Positions 46,196 through 55,885 of a stretch of 64,000 nucleotides of DNA are shown here, piece by piece. The DNA is from Gammaproteobacteria bacterium. GTDB taxonomy: Bacteria; Pseudomonadota; Gammaproteobacteria; Steroidobacterales; Rariloculaceae. Within the stretch, counting starts at the first letter, position 1; every line of letters begins with the position of its first letter. The stretch spans positions 18,136 through 82,135 of the forward strand of contig JAJEGN010000003.1 in assembly GCA_022819855.1 (NCBI GenBank). The letters are read 5' to 3'. The notes under the pieces were generated by a model, which did not search any database, had not been told where the DNA came from, and worked only from the letters and a program-made list of their open reading frames with translations. A program made the position numbers and the translations under genes.

Positions 46196-46690
46196 CTACA
46201 TCAGGTACGTGCAATACAGGATGTTGAGGGGCGGGCCTTGCGGCAGGGAGCCACAGTCCTCGAGCCGCACGGTATCCGTTGCCGGAAGCAGCGGCTGCAG
46301 GGACGAGGAGTAGGGGATCGGGACTTGCGGCGTGTCGTCGGCGCCGGCGCCGTGGTTGAGCTTTACCGTACGCCGGTCCGCGTCGAATCGGTCGAGGGAG
46401 GCGCACTCTTCGGTGAGGGTCTCGCAATCGCCGTGAACCAGCGGCGGACAGTGCGGGCAATGGTGTTCCGCATGTTCGACCTGTCCGGCATCGGCGGCAT
46501 GGCTCGCGTGCCCGGCATGTGCCGCGTGTGTGGCAGGCAGCGCAGCTTCGGCGTGACCGGCATGCTCGTCCACGCCGGTCGCCGAGGCGCAGGGCTGCCA
46601 CAGCATGCCAACCCACACGACTGCCAGGAGAGCGGACAGCCTCGGCGTCCAGCGCTTCTGGCGACGGCGAATTGCGGCGAGGACGTTCAT
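46196..46690 (-). CDS. His/Cys-rich putative periplasmic metal-binding protein
   Basis: 164 residues. A hydrophobic segment at about 18-36 (LSALLAVVWVGMLWQPCASA) resembles a signal. It is followed by HAGHAEAALPATHAAHAGHASHAAD and HAEHHCPHCPP, a dense set of metal ligands, then a less biased C-terminal half. It is the first gene before cusCBA, the position of small periplasmic metal-handling proteins such as CusF, though the sequence differs. ATG 46690 is chosen over ATG 46738 because it directly precedes the signal. Copper or silver chaperoning is an inference. Confidence 0.65.
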   Translation of the reverse strand: MNVLAAIRRRQKRWTPRLSALLAVVWVGMLWQPCASATGVDEHAGHAEAALPATHAAHAGHASHAADAGQVEHAEHHCPHCPPLVHGDCETLTEECASLDRFDADRRTVKLNHGAGADDTPQVPIPYSSSLQPLLPATDTVRLEDCGSLPQGPPLNILYCTYLM

Positions 46691-46910
46691 TGCATTGAGT
46701 CTCGGTCTCCGACTGTAGTCCAATGGATCGGGCAACACAAACGATTCTCAGGCGCGGACACCAGCATCAGGACTCCCGAGACTTCGGTCTTGTCTAGCGC
46801 AGCGATCGTCTTGAACGGCCGCGGAAGCCTGCCTACGATGAGAATGTTCGATGCCCACGGCCTGACGATCCGGCGTCGTTCGTCCGTTCCCGAAACTTGC
46901 CGGTTTTCCC

Positions 46911-49130
46911 ATGGCAGTTAGAGCGCTCATCGTCAGCAGTCTGGTTTGCAGCGCAGCGAACACCGCTGCCGCGCAGGGCAACGACTCGACCCTTGTGGAT
47001 CCGGGTCAGAAGACCGTGCATGTGGTCCGCACGGCGACGCCGCCTGTCATCGACGGCGACCTCAGCGACCGCGTCTGGGCTCAGGCCGCTCTAGTGGATG
47101 ACCTGCACCAGGTGTCGCCCGTCGAGTACGCGGCGCCGTTCGAGCACACTGAGGTCTACATTCTTTACGACGACGATGCGCTCTACGTCGCAGCCCGCCT
47201 GCACGACACCGACCCCGAATTCATCACCGCGCAGAACATGCGCCAGAACGACCAGGTCGGTCAGGACGACAGCTTCTACGTGACCATCGATCCCTTCAAC
47301 GACCGGCGCAGCGGCTATTTCTTCGGGGTCAATCCCAACGGCATACGTCACGACGGTCTCTATCGCAACGTGACGGAGTTCTACAACGATTGGGACAGCA
47401 TCTACCACGCGGCCGCCGGACGTTTCGAGGGCGGCTGGACGGCCGAGATCGAGATCCCGTTCAAGTCGATCTCCTTCGATCCCAGCACGGACACCTGGGG
47501 CTTCAATTTCTCGCGCGGCGTCCCGCGCAAGAACGAGATCATTGCCTGGGTGTCGCGCAACCGTGCCTATGACCCATCCGTATCGGGGCTTGGAATCGGC
47601 TTTGAGGGGCTCAACCAGGGCATCGGTCTGGATGTCGTGCCATCGGCGAGCGCAACAAGCCGCAGGGACTTTTCGGTCGACGGCTCGCGGACCGATTTCG
47701 ACCCGTCCCTCGATCTGGTCTACAAACTTACGCCGCAGTTGAACGCTTCGCTTACGATCAACACCGACTTCTCCGCGACGGAAGTCGACGACCGCCAGGT
47801 CAATCTCACGCGTTTCGGTTTGTTTTTTCCCGAAAAGCGTGACTTTTTCCTGCGCGAGGCCGACATCTTCGAATTCGGCGGTCTGGGCGGGCAGCGGCAG
47901 TCGCAGATTCCGTGGCTCACCACGCTAAATCAAAACGGCCGGCCGTTCTTCTCGCGCCGGATCGGCCTGAGCCCGGGTGGCGAGATCGTCGACCTCGAGT
48001 ACGGCGCCAAGCTCAGCGGCCGGGTTGGCCGCTGGGAACTTGGCGCGCTGTCCATCCGCCAGGACGAGTTCGGCGCCGTCGGCGCCGACACGCTTTCCGT
48101 CGTTCGCGCCAAACTCGGCGTGCTCGGCGAGTCGAACGTCGGCGTCATCGCCACGCAGGGCAATCCGGTCGGCGACCTCGACAACGCTGTGGGGGGCGTC
48201 GACTTTCTGTACCGCAACACGCGTTTACCGGGCGGGCGCTCGTTCGAGGCCGACTTCTGGTATCAGCAAAGCGAGACCGAAGGCATCGACGACGAGGACG
48301 CGGCCTATGGCGTGAGTTTCAGGCTGCCGACGAGCGAAGGCTTCCGCGCCATGGTTCAGCACAAGATCTACGAGGAGAACTTCAACCCGGCGCTCGGTTA
48401 CATCAATCGCAGCGGCATCAGCGATACCCACGTGAACGTCGGTCACATGCTGCGCATGCGCGATGGCTATCTCGAATCATGGCTTGCCGGTCTCGACTAT
48501 CAACGCGTCGAGTACCTCGACGGCGGGCTGCAGACCGAAGCGTTTTTCTTCAGGCCGGTCGAACTGAGCAACCGGACCGGCGACTCGATCGGCCTGGTGG
48601 TCAGCGCGTTCAACGAGCGACTCGTTGAGCCGTTCGAAATCTCCAGGGGTATCGTCGTGCCGCCCGGCGAATACGACGTCGATACGCGCGGCCTCAACTT
48701 CAGCACCGGCGGGCATCGAAAGATCTCGGCGAGCATGCGCATCATCGAGTTTCCCGACGGCGGGTTCTACGCCGGCGATCGCTCGGACCGGTGGGTCGAA
48801 CTGACCTGGAGACCGTCGGCGCGCTTTCGCGCAAGCCTCAGTTACGACTACAGCGACATCGAACTGCCGCAGGGCGCCTTCGAGACCCGCCTCGTGCGCG
48901 CGGGTTTCGACATTGCGTTCTCGTCGACGCTGTCGTGGGTCAACCTGATCCAGTACGACAACATCAGTGAAGTGGCCGGCATCAACATGCGCCTGCACTG
49001 GATTCCCGAAGCGGGTCGTGAGGTCTACTTCGTCATCAACCACAACGTCGCCGATCCCGACCGCGACAACCGTTTCCGTTCGACGCACTCGGACATGACG
49101 GCGAAGATGAACTACACGTTCCGATTCTAG
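46911..49130 (+). CDS. DUF5916 outer-membrane protein with CBM9-like domain (copy A)
   Basis: 739 residues. A signal peptide to about 22 is followed by a CBM9-like beta-sandwich at about 35-210 (TPPVIDGDLSDRVWAQA, ILYDDDALYVAARLHD, WTAEIEIPFKSISFD) and then a DUF5916 beta-barrel-like domain with LFFPEKRDFFLRE. It ends YTFRF, a typical outer-membrane C-terminus. Some members are predicted to bind glycans or to sit beside TonB receptors, but their function is unknown. A close paralogue is at 50955-53183, with long runs of identity. Confidence 0.88.
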   Translation: MAVRALIVSSLVCSAANTAAAQGNDSTLVDPGQKTVHVVRTATPPVIDGDLSDRVWAQAALVDDLHQVSPVEYAAPFEHTEVYILYDDDALYVAARLHDTDPEFITAQNMRQNDQVGQDDSFYVTIDPFNDRRSGYFFGVNPNGIRHDGLYRNVTEFYNDWDSIYHAAAGRFEGGWTAEIEIPFKSISFDPSTDTWGFNFSRGVPRKNEIIAWVSRNRAYDPSVSGLGIGFEGLNQGIGLDVVPSASATSRRDFSVDGSRTDFDPSLDLVYKLTPQLNASLTINTDFSATEVDDRQVNLTRFGLFFPEKRDFFLREADIFEFGGLGGQRQSQIPWLTTLNQNGRPFFSRRIGLSPGGEIVDLEYGAKLSGRVGRWELGALSIRQDEFGAVGADTLSVVRAKLGVLGESNVGVIATQGNPVGDLDNAVGGVDFLYRNTRLPGGRSFEADFWYQQSETEGIDDEDAAYGVSFRLPTSEGFRAMVQHKIYEENFNPALGYINRSGISDTHVNVGHMLRMRDGYLESWLAGLDYQRVEYLDGGLQTEAFFFRPVELSNRTGDSIGLVVSAFNERLVEPFEISRGIVVPPGEYDVDTRGLNFSTGGHRKISASMRIIEFPDGGFYAGDRSDRWVELTWRPSARFRASLSYDYSDIELPQGAFETRLVRAGFDIAFSSTLSWVNLIQYDNISEVAGINMRLHWIPEAGREVYFVINHNVADPDRDNRFRSTHSDMTAKMNYTFRF

Positions 49131-49252
49131 GGTTTGGGCCATCGGGACGTCAGGGCCGCAGCCTTCTGCGCTTCGGTCCCCGTCGCCGCCGACAAGCTGC
49201 CGCACATGGACGACAGCCCGGAGAGCCTGATGCGGTCTGACCGGGCGCGCGG

Positions 49253-50770
49253 CTAATCGAAGCTGAATATATCTTCGGCCTCCGGCCTCTGCATATCCTG
49301 CTCCCAGTATTTCTCCCAGATCCGGGCCCAGGGTCGCCCGTACATGTCCGGGACCTCCAGTTGCAGGACGATGCCTGGTCCGGCCACCGTAGGCATGCCT
49401 TCGATCGGGTAGATCGTTTGCAGGCACTCGACGTAAACAAAGGGCTCGCCTTCCTCGAAACCGCTCAGCTTCTCAAAGTCCCGCACTATGCGGATGGGCT
49501 CGACGAGCGCTTCGGGATCGTAGAGTACCGTTTCATGGTTGAGCCCGAGGAAATCGCCGTTCGCGTCGCGTCGCGAACTGTAGATCTCGATCGACTGCAT
49601 TCTGTTCGAGAATTCGAACACGCTATGTGACGCCCATCCCTGGATATTCGATGTCCAGGTAACGAGCACGTCGCCGTCCCAGAAACCGACCGTCTCGCCA
49701 TACCAACGCGGCACGTCCGCACCGAGCCGTGGTACGGCGCCGTCGAGATCGAACTCCCGGCCGATGTGGATGTTTGTCATGAAGTTGCCGGCCGACGAAC
49801 TCAGGACTTGCACGAGGCCCGGTGTCACCATGATCTGGTGCTCCTGCGTGCCCGCGAAGTGGTAGCGCCGCATGAATCCCTCGGGCCAGCAGTACTGACC
49901 CGGCCACTGCGAGGAGTTCGTGACCGCCTGGTGGTAAGCCTGCTGAACCATGCGCGTCTGGTATTCGTCGGTAAGCAACGACATGACCGTCGGGAGCTGG
50001 ACCATGACCATCCCGTACCAGCTCCCGAAGGCGGTCTGGATATTGACCCGCCCATAGCGACCGGTCCACTCGCCGGGTACCGTGGCGTATGTGTGCCGGG
50101 TCGGGCCGCCGCGCTCACGCGCCTCCTCGAGCAGGGCTTCGTAGTGCGCCTGGGCGGTCTCGAATTCATAGGGGCTCACGATGCCCTCGCGCGGGTAGTC
50201 CCGGTCGCAGTAGCCCCAGGCCGCCATGTCGGGATCGTCGATGATCGTCACTGAGCTGAACCGGCTGCCGCCGCGCTGCTGCTCGATGCCGAGGCCGCTG
50301 TTGCAGCGGAAGTAGCGGGGATCGCTCCACAGATCGCGATCCTGGTAGAAGTCCGTCGTCGTGAAGAGATCGATTTCGAGCGGCTCGATGCCCTCCGGAA
50401 CCTCGCCGTCCCAGGCCGATCCGATCTCGACGATCTCGTCCGCCGCGCCGTCGCTGCCGGGGACCGCGATGCGAAACGGGCCGACGACGGGATATTCGGT
50501 CAGAAGCTCAGCCAGCTCCGCGACGTCGCTGGTCGGGTACGGTAGATCGGGAACCACGGGCGCGCCGCGGCCGACGCTGACGAACCGGGTATCGTTCGAG
50601 TCCTGCGCCATGGCTGCTGCGCCGAGTAGCGCGCCGATGACGACCGCCGCGTTCGTCGTCGCGACGAAGCCTCTTGCGACCAGTTCAGGCTCATGCGCCC
50701 GGCTGGCGCTTCGCCGCCGATAACCCGGTTGGCTCGGATACGGCTCGCGCGTCCCGTGGAATCGCGGCAT
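49253..50770 (-). CDS. Secreted protein of unknown family (paralogue of 18459-19790)
   Basis: 505 residues. The N-terminal 35 residues are basic and followed by a hydrophobic stretch ([16 protein letters not shown]), so either the protein has a long leader or the true start lies further in. From about 135 onward it matches the protein at 18459-19790 block by block: [83 protein letters not shown]. About 65 extra residues precede the shared part. It is placed, inverted, between the two DUF5916 genes. No known domain. Confidence 0.78.
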   Translation of the reverse strand: MPRFHGTREPYPSQPGYRRRSASRAHEPELVARGFVATTNAAVVIGALLGAAAMAQDSNDTRFVSVGRGAPVVPDLPYPTSDVAELAELLTEYPVVGPFRIAVPGSDGAADEIVEIGSAWDGEVPEGIEPLEIDLFTTTDFYQDRDLWSDPRYFRCNSGLGIEQQRGGSRFSSVTIIDDPDMAAWGYCDRDYPREGIVSPYEFETAQAHYEALLEEARERGGPTRHTYATVPGEWTGRYGRVNIQTAFGSWYGMVMVQLPTVMSLLTDEYQTRMVQQAYHQAVTNSSQWPGQYCWPEGFMRRYHFAGTQEHQIMVTPGLVQVLSSSAGNFMTNIHIGREFDLDGAVPRLGADVPRWYGETVGFWDGDVLVTWTSNIQGWASHSVFEFSNRMQSIEIYSSRRDANGDFLGLNHETVLYDPEALVEPIRIVRDFEKLSGFEEGEPFVYVECLQTIYPIEGMPTVAGPGIVLQLEVPDMYGRPWARIWEKYWEQDMQRPEAEDIFSFD

Positions 50771-50954
50771 TTTTCACCCCTTGCTCGCGCGTTGTTGCCG
50801 GTATACCTGGGGTCGTTTGGCGTCGCGTGCTCGAGCAGACCTAATATACGCCGGAATCCATGGTTGTGTGCTCAGGTGGGCGCCGGAAAGGAAACCATGC
50901 ACCTGGTTCCGAGCTGTCTGCGGCGGTCACCTCAAGCCGGTAACATGGCGCGCC

Positions 50955-53183
50955 ATGATCGGTCGCGCTCCTCTTTTCGCCGCTTGCATCGGCCTGCTGG
51001 CCGGGCCGCTCGCCGCCCAGCCAACGCTGACGGATCCGGGCCAGAAAAGCGTTCGCGTCGTGCGCACCGACACCCCGCCCGTCATTGACGGGGACCTCAG
51101 CGACGCCGTCTGGGCGCGCGCCGCCGTCGTCGACGATCTGCACCAGACAGATCCCATCGAGTACGCGGAGCCCTCCGAACACACCGAGATCTACGTTCTC
51201 TACGACGACGATGCGCTATACGTGGCGGCGCGCCTGTACGACGCGGACCGCGACCAGATCACCGCCAACAACATGCGGCAAAACGACGAGATCGCGCAGG
51301 ACGACCGTTTCTACGTGACGATCGACCCGTTCAACGAGCGGCGCAGCGGCTATTACTTCGGCGTCAATCCGAACGGCGTGCGCGGCGACGGTCTGTACCG
51401 CAATGTCAGCGAGTTCTACAGCGACTGGGACAGCATCTACGCCGCAGCGGCGGGCCGGTTCGAGGGCGGTTGGACCGCCGAGATCGAGATCCCGTACAAG
51501 TCGATCTCCTTCGATCCGACCACCGACACCTGGGGGCTGAACTTCTCGCGCGGCATCGTGCGCCGCGACGAGAACATCGCCTGGGTGTCGCGCAATCGCG
51601 AGTACAACCCGTCCGTGTCGGGGCTCGGCGTCGGCTTCGAGGGGCTCGAACAGGGACTCGGGCTCGACATCGTGCCGTCGGTCAGCCTCAGCGAGGTCCG
51701 CACCTTCTCGCACGATCCCTTCAAGGAGGACCGTTCGGAATCGAGCCTCGAACCGACCGTGGACGTTTTCTACAAGCTGACGCCGCAGCTCAATGCGTCT
51801 CTGACGGCCAACACGGACTTTTCGGCCACCGATGTCGACGATCGTCAGGTCAACCTCGACCGCTTCGGTCTCTTTTTTCCCGAGAAGCGCGATTTTTTCC
51901 TGCGCGAGTCCGATATCTTCGAATTCGGCGGGATCGGCGGGCAGCGCCAGTCGCAGATCCCGGGGCTCAACGCGCTGGCTCAGAATGGCCTCCCGTTCTT
52001 TTCGCGCCGTATCGGCCTGAGTCCGACAGGAGCGCCGATCGATCTCGAGGTCGGCGGCAAGATCAGCGGGCGCGTCGGCCGTTTCGAACTCGGCGCCCTG
52101 TCGGTCCGTCAGGACGCGTTCGGGGACATCGATGCAAAGAACCTGTCGGTCATGCGCACCAAGGCCGGTGTGCTCAGGGAGTCGAATCTCGGTGTCATAT
52201 TGACCCGGGGCAATCCGGGTGCGAACGTCGAGAACTCACTCGCGGGTCTGGATTTTCTTTATCGAAACACGCGGTTGGCCGGCGGCCGGTCACTCGAGGC
52301 AGACATTTGGTACCAGCAGAGCGATACGGAGGGCGTCGACGCCGATCAGGCGGCTTTCGGCGCAGGTGTGCGCCTGCCGACCAACGAGGGTTTCAGGGGC
52401 GGATTCGAGTACAAGGAGTACGAGGCCAATTTCAACCCCGCGCTCGGTTTCGTCAATCGCAGCAACATCTCCGATGCCAAGCTCAGCCTGGGCTACATGG
52501 TTCGTCCGGCGAACGGATACCTGCAGTCCTGGCTCCTGCATATGGATGTGCGGCAGGTCGATCAACTCGATACCGGCGCCCCGCAGACGCACGTGGTATT
52601 CATTCGCCCCGTGGTGCTGCGCAACCGTACCGGCGACGAATTCTACTTCGGCTATCGCGATTTCACTGAGGGCATCGCGCGACCCTTCGAGATCTCGCGT
52701 GGCATCGTCATTCCGGTTGGGCGATACGAGATTGACGACTGGGGAATGGGGTTCAGTACGGCCAGGCATCGCAGGCTCGCCGGGACCATGCGTATCGTGC
52801 GGGTCAAGGACGGAACCTACTTCGATGGCGACCGCACCGATTGGTTTGGCGAGGTCATATGGCGCCCGTCGGCGCGCTTTCGCGGCAATCTGAGCTACGC
52901 CTACAGCAAGATCGATCTGCCGCAGGGCAGCTTCGAGACCCGTCTCGTCGCCGCGGGCATCGATTTCGCGTTCACCTCGACGCTGTCCTGGGTCAACCTG
53001 ATTCAGTACGACAACGTCACCGAGACGGCGGGCGTCAACATGCGGCTTCACTGGATCCCCGAAGCCGGCCGCGAGGTCTATTTCGTGATCAACCACAACG
53101 TCGAGGACTACGATCGCGACAACCGCTTCCGCTCGACGGCGTCGGACATGACGGCGAAGGTGAACTACACGTTCCGTTTTTGA
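50955..53183 (+). CDS. DUF5916 outer-membrane protein with CBM9-like domain (copy B)
   Basis: 742 residues from ATG 50955 (MIGRAPLFAACIG, a signal peptide ending LAAQ). The domain order is as in copy A: CBM9-like sandwich to about 210, then the DUF5916 barrel ending NYTFRF. I prefer 50955 over an in-frame ATG at 50781 because the upstream 58 residues are not signal-like. Strongest conservation with copy A is in the sandwich and at LFFPEKRDFFLRESDIFEFGG; the middle of the barrel diverges most, as expected for surface loops. Confidence 0.88.
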   Translation: MIGRAPLFAACIGLLAGPLAAQPTLTDPGQKSVRVVRTDTPPVIDGDLSDAVWARAAVVDDLHQTDPIEYAEPSEHTEIYVLYDDDALYVAARLYDADRDQITANNMRQNDEIAQDDRFYVTIDPFNERRSGYYFGVNPNGVRGDGLYRNVSEFYSDWDSIYAAAAGRFEGGWTAEIEIPYKSISFDPTTDTWGLNFSRGIVRRDENIAWVSRNREYNPSVSGLGVGFEGLEQGLGLDIVPSVSLSEVRTFSHDPFKEDRSESSLEPTVDVFYKLTPQLNASLTANTDFSATDVDDRQVNLDRFGLFFPEKRDFFLRESDIFEFGGIGGQRQSQIPGLNALAQNGLPFFSRRIGLSPTGAPIDLEVGGKISGRVGRFELGALSVRQDAFGDIDAKNLSVMRTKAGVLRESNLGVILTRGNPGANVENSLAGLDFLYRNTRLAGGRSLEADIWYQQSDTEGVDADQAAFGAGVRLPTNEGFRGGFEYKEYEANFNPALGFVNRSNISDAKLSLGYMVRPANGYLQSWLLHMDVRQVDQLDTGAPQTHVVFIRPVVLRNRTGDEFYFGYRDFTEGIARPFEISRGIVIPVGRYEIDDWGMGFSTARHRRLAGTMRIVRVKDGTYFDGDRTDWFGEVIWRPSARFRGNLSYAYSKIDLPQGSFETRLVAAGIDFAFTSTLSWVNLIQYDNVTETAGVNMRLHWIPEAGREVYFVINHNVEDYDRDNRFRSTASDMTAKVNYTFRF

Positions 53184-53187
53184 GTCC

Positions 53188-53209
53188 TGCCGCGAATCCT
53201 CGCGCGGCA
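53188..53209. terminator. Hairpin after DUF5916 copy B
   Basis: TGCCGCG pairs perfectly with CGCGGCA around an 8-base loop, starting 5 bases after the stop codon and ending before the photolyase ribosome site. There is no U-tract. It may attenuate read-through into the photolyase gene. Confidence 0.35.
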
Positions 53210-53230
53210 AGCGAACGACCAGGAGAGCAC

Positions 53231-54697
53231 TTGCCGGATTCGGATCGACATCTGATCGAACAGTCCGGGGGAGCGCCCGCTTCCGCGCCGCTGACCGTCA
53301 TGTGGTTCCGTCAGGACCTGCGCTTGCGGGACAATCCGGCTCTCTGCGCGGCGGCTGAGGGCAACGGTGCGCTACTGCCGCTCTACATCCTCGACGACGA
53401 GAACGCCGGTGACTGGAAGATGGGCTCGGCGTCGCGATGGTGGCTGCATCACTCGCTCAAGCGACTGAACCACGCACTCGACGGCAGGCTGTGGGTGTTG
53501 CAGGGCGACGCGCTCGGCGAATTGCTGCGGCTCTGCGACGCGCTGCAGGTCGAGCGGGTCGTCTGGAATCGGTGCTACGAGCCTTGGCGCATGCGCCGGG
53601 ACCATGGAATCGTCGAGGCGTTGCGCGAGCGCGGCATCGAGCACGAGGAATTCAACGGGTCGCTCCTGTGGGACCCCCACGAAGCTTGCAAGGCGGACGG
53701 AACGCCCTATGTGGTGTTTACGCCGTTCTATCGCAATCTGAATCGGCATCGGCCACCCGGTACTCTGGCGTCCGCGCCGGATTTGCGTGGACCGAAGCTG
53801 GCCGCGTGCGACCAGCCGGCGGAACGTATCGACCGGCTCGGCTTGCTGCCCGCGATTCGCTGGTACGGCGGCCTCGCCGACGCGTGGCAACCCGGGGAAG
53901 CGGGCGCACATGAGAGATCGGACACGTTCATTGCGAGCTCTGCCGCGCACTATCACGAGAGGCGAGACTTTCCGGCGGACGGCGCGGTATCGGCGCTCTC
54001 ACCGCACCTGCATTTCGGCGAGATCAGTCCGTTGCGCGTCTGGCAGGAAGTGCACGACGCCGATGCCGGCGACGGCGGCGAGTCCTGGATTCGCCAGTTG
54101 TACTGGCGCGAGTTCAGCCATCACCTGCTCTATCACTACCCGCGTCTCTGCGACGACAACCTCAAGCCCGGCTTCGAGCGCTTCCCGTGGCGGGACAAAC
54201 CCGAACTGCTGCGTCGCTGGCAGCAGGACAGTACCGGCGTCCCTCTGGTCGACGCGGGCATGCGCGAACTGTGGCAAACCGGCACGATGCACAACCGCAC
54301 GCGCATGGTCACCGCGTCGTTCCTGACCAAGAACCTTCTCATTCACTGGCTCCACGGCGCACGCTGGTTCTGGGACTGCCTCGTGGACGCCGACCTCGCG
54401 AACAACAGTTTCGGCTGGCAGTGGGTGGCCGGTTGCGGCGCCGACGCCGCGCCGTATTTCAGGATATTCAACCTGGTCCTGCAGTCGAGGAAGTTCGATC
54501 CTTCGGGGGAGTATCTGCGGCGTTGGGTGCCGGAGCTGGCCGGGCTTTCCGATCGGCGGATTCATGCGCCCTGGGAAGCTGGCGCCAGGGAATTGCGTAG
54601 CGCCGGCGTGACGCTCGGTGAGACGTATCCCGCGCCGATCGTCGATCTCAGGGCGTCGCGGGAGCGGGCGTTGGCGGCGGGGAGAGCGGTGCGTTGA
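53231..54697 (+). CDS. Deoxyribodipyrimidine photolyase/cryptochrome family
   Basis: 488 residues. The N-terminal antenna domain begins LTVMWFRQDLRLRDNPAL. The FAD-binding helical domain at about 200-480 includes RQLYWREFSHHLLYHYP, MHNRTRMVTASFLTKNLLIHW, and the diagnostic WQWVAGCGADAAPYFRIFN followed by KFDPSGEYLRRWVPEL. It repairs UV-induced cyclobutane dimers with blue light. The start is TTG 53231, placed 5 bases after AGGAG; no ATG fits before the antenna strand. Confidence 0.94.
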   Translation: MPDSDRHLIEQSGGAPASAPLTVMWFRQDLRLRDNPALCAAAEGNGALLPLYILDDENAGDWKMGSASRWWLHHSLKRLNHALDGRLWVLQGDALGELLRLCDALQVERVVWNRCYEPWRMRRDHGIVEALRERGIEHEEFNGSLLWDPHEACKADGTPYVVFTPFYRNLNRHRPPGTLASAPDLRGPKLAACDQPAERIDRLGLLPAIRWYGGLADAWQPGEAGAHERSDTFIASSAAHYHERRDFPADGAVSALSPHLHFGEISPLRVWQEVHDADAGDGGESWIRQLYWREFSHHLLYHYPRLCDDNLKPGFERFPWRDKPELLRRWQQDSTGVPLVDAGMRELWQTGTMHNRTRMVTASFLTKNLLIHWLHGARWFWDCLVDADLANNSFGWQWVAGCGADAAPYFRIFNLVLQSRKFDPSGEYLRRWVPELAGLSDRRIHAPWEAGARELRSAGVTLGETYPAPIVDLRASRERALAAGRAVR

Positions 54698-54758
54698 CGT
54701 TGGAATAAAATGGATTGCAGCCAATCTCTACCTCGGCGACCACCAGCGGAAATACAAC

Positions 54759-54920
54759 GTGGGCAGAATCGTTGCACAGACAACCGTCACCAATCGACTC
54801 GGCGAGGACAAGGCCATTCAGTGCGGGATGCTCGTCGACACCGGAGCGCTGCACCACGGCGATATGGTTGATTGGTGTCAAGGTGGCATGCTGGACGGCT
54901 TGACATGCCGCCGAGATTAG
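54759..54920 (+). pseudogene. Truncated clan AA (retropepsin-like) aspartic protease
   Basis: From GTG 54759 the frame reads VGRIVAQTTVTNRLGEDKAIQCGMLVDTGA, the N-terminal half of small bacterial clan AA aspartic proteases with the catalytic DTGA. After DTGA the sequence becomes unrelated and stops at 54920, giving 53 residues instead of roughly 120. The flap and second hydrophobic half are absent, so it is probably inactive. It lies at the left edge of the accessory island. Confidence 0.55.
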
Positions 54921-54958
54921 TCATATTTTTAGCTAAGCCCTCGGTCACGGAGCGCGCA

Positions 54959-55192
54959 GTGCCGATCGTCAACGTCCATCAGGCCAAGACCCAGCTATCC
55001 CGTCTGCTCGTGCAGGTTGAGAACGGCGAAGAAGTGATCATCGCCCGGAACAGCAAGCCTGTAGCGCGCCTGGTCCCGGTTCAACGGCAGGGAGAGCCCC
55101 GATTCGGATCGTGGAAAGACCGAATATCGATCGACGACAGCTTCTTCGACCCGCTTCCGGAGGAGGAACTGGCTGCCTGGGAAGGCAACTGA
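54959..55192 (+). CDS. Phd/YefM-type antitoxin
   Basis: 77 residues from GTG 54959, with GGAG 7 bases upstream. The start VPIVNVHQAKTQLSRLLVQVENGEEVIIARNSKPVARLVPV is the Phd/YefM fold that dimerises and binds DNA; the acidic tail DDSFFDPLPEEELAAWEG binds the toxin. It is followed 3 bases later by the PIN gene. Confidence 0.9.
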   Translation: MPIVNVHQAKTQLSRLLVQVENGEEVIIARNSKPVARLVPVQRQGEPRFGSWKDRISIDDSFFDPLPEEELAAWEGN

Positions 55193-55195
55193 CGC

Positions 55196-55582
55196 GTGCG
55201 GTTGTTGCTGGACACGCATGTGTTCCTGTGGTGGCTTGCCGGAAGCGATCGCTTGTCGCCCATCGCCCGCCGTGCGATCGGCAACGCCGCTAACGAGAAA
55301 CTGATCAGTGCGGCTTCAGCGTGGGAGATCGCTACCAAGCATCGGCTTGGCAAACTCCCGAGCGCCAGTGCGCTTGCAAATGACATTGCTGCCGGCATCT
55401 CAGGCGAGGGATTTGAGGAATTGCCGATAACCGTGGACGATGCAGTGCGTGCCGGCAATCTGCCGGAATTTCACCGCGACCCTTTCGACCGAATGCTCAT
55501 CGCCCAGGCGCTGGCACGGAACCTCGTTCTGGTTTCGATCGAATCCCTTTTCGACGGGTACGGCATCCGACGGCTCTGGTGA
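55196..55582 (+). CDS. vapC: VapC-type PIN-domain toxin
   Basis: 128 residues starting at GTG 55196. PIN acidic residues: D in MRLLLDTHVFLWWLAG, E in ISAASAWEIATKHRLGKL, D in DPFDRMLIAQAL and the final I-E-S-LFDGYG segment. This is the subgroup that pairs with Phd antitoxins and cleaves RNA. The pair appears intact. Confidence 0.9.
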   Translation: MRLLLDTHVFLWWLAGSDRLSPIARRAIGNAANEKLISAASAWEIATKHRLGKLPSASALANDIAAGISGEGFEELPITVDDAVRAGNLPEFHRDPFDRMLIAQALARNLVLVSIESLFDGYGIRRLW

Positions 55583-55609
55583 CGCTTGGTCCATTCCCGT
55601 CTTTCGGCA

Positions 55610-55885
55610 TCACTCCAGCACGCTCTTCTCGGCGAGCAGCCGAGTCAGGCGAGGCTTGTTCACTACCGGCCGGTCGAGGATGTTCTGAAATTCCTTCCAC
55701 CGACGATCGTCGAGCCGGAACATCCGCCGGTCGGCCAGAGCGTCCTCGGCGGCTTTGATCCCCGCCTCAAGCAGAAACTCGGTGACGTTCTTGTGCGTTG
55801 AGGCCGCGGCCCGTTGCAGCAACGCTTTCAAGCTCGGAGTCGTTCGAACCTCGATGCGTTCCGACTTGGTTTCCGCGATACCCAT
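55610..55885 (-). CDS. DUF1778 (TacA-type) antitoxin without visible toxin
   Basis: 91 residues: RIEVRTTPSLKALLQRAAASTHKNVTEFLLEAGIKAAEDAL is the DUF1778 ribbon-helix-helix domain, followed by FRLDDRRWKEFQNILDRPVVNKPRLTRLL, which normally neutralises a GNAT acetyltransferase toxin. The toxin gene should lie just downstream on the reverse strand, but there the convergent vapC ends 27 bases away. So the antitoxin is an orphan, either a relic or an anti-addiction gene. Confidence 0.82.
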   Translation of the reverse strand: MGIAETKSERIEVRTTPSLKALLQRAAASTHKNVTEFLLEAGIKAAEDALADRRMFRLDDRRWKEFQNILDRPVVNKPRLTRLLAEKSVLE

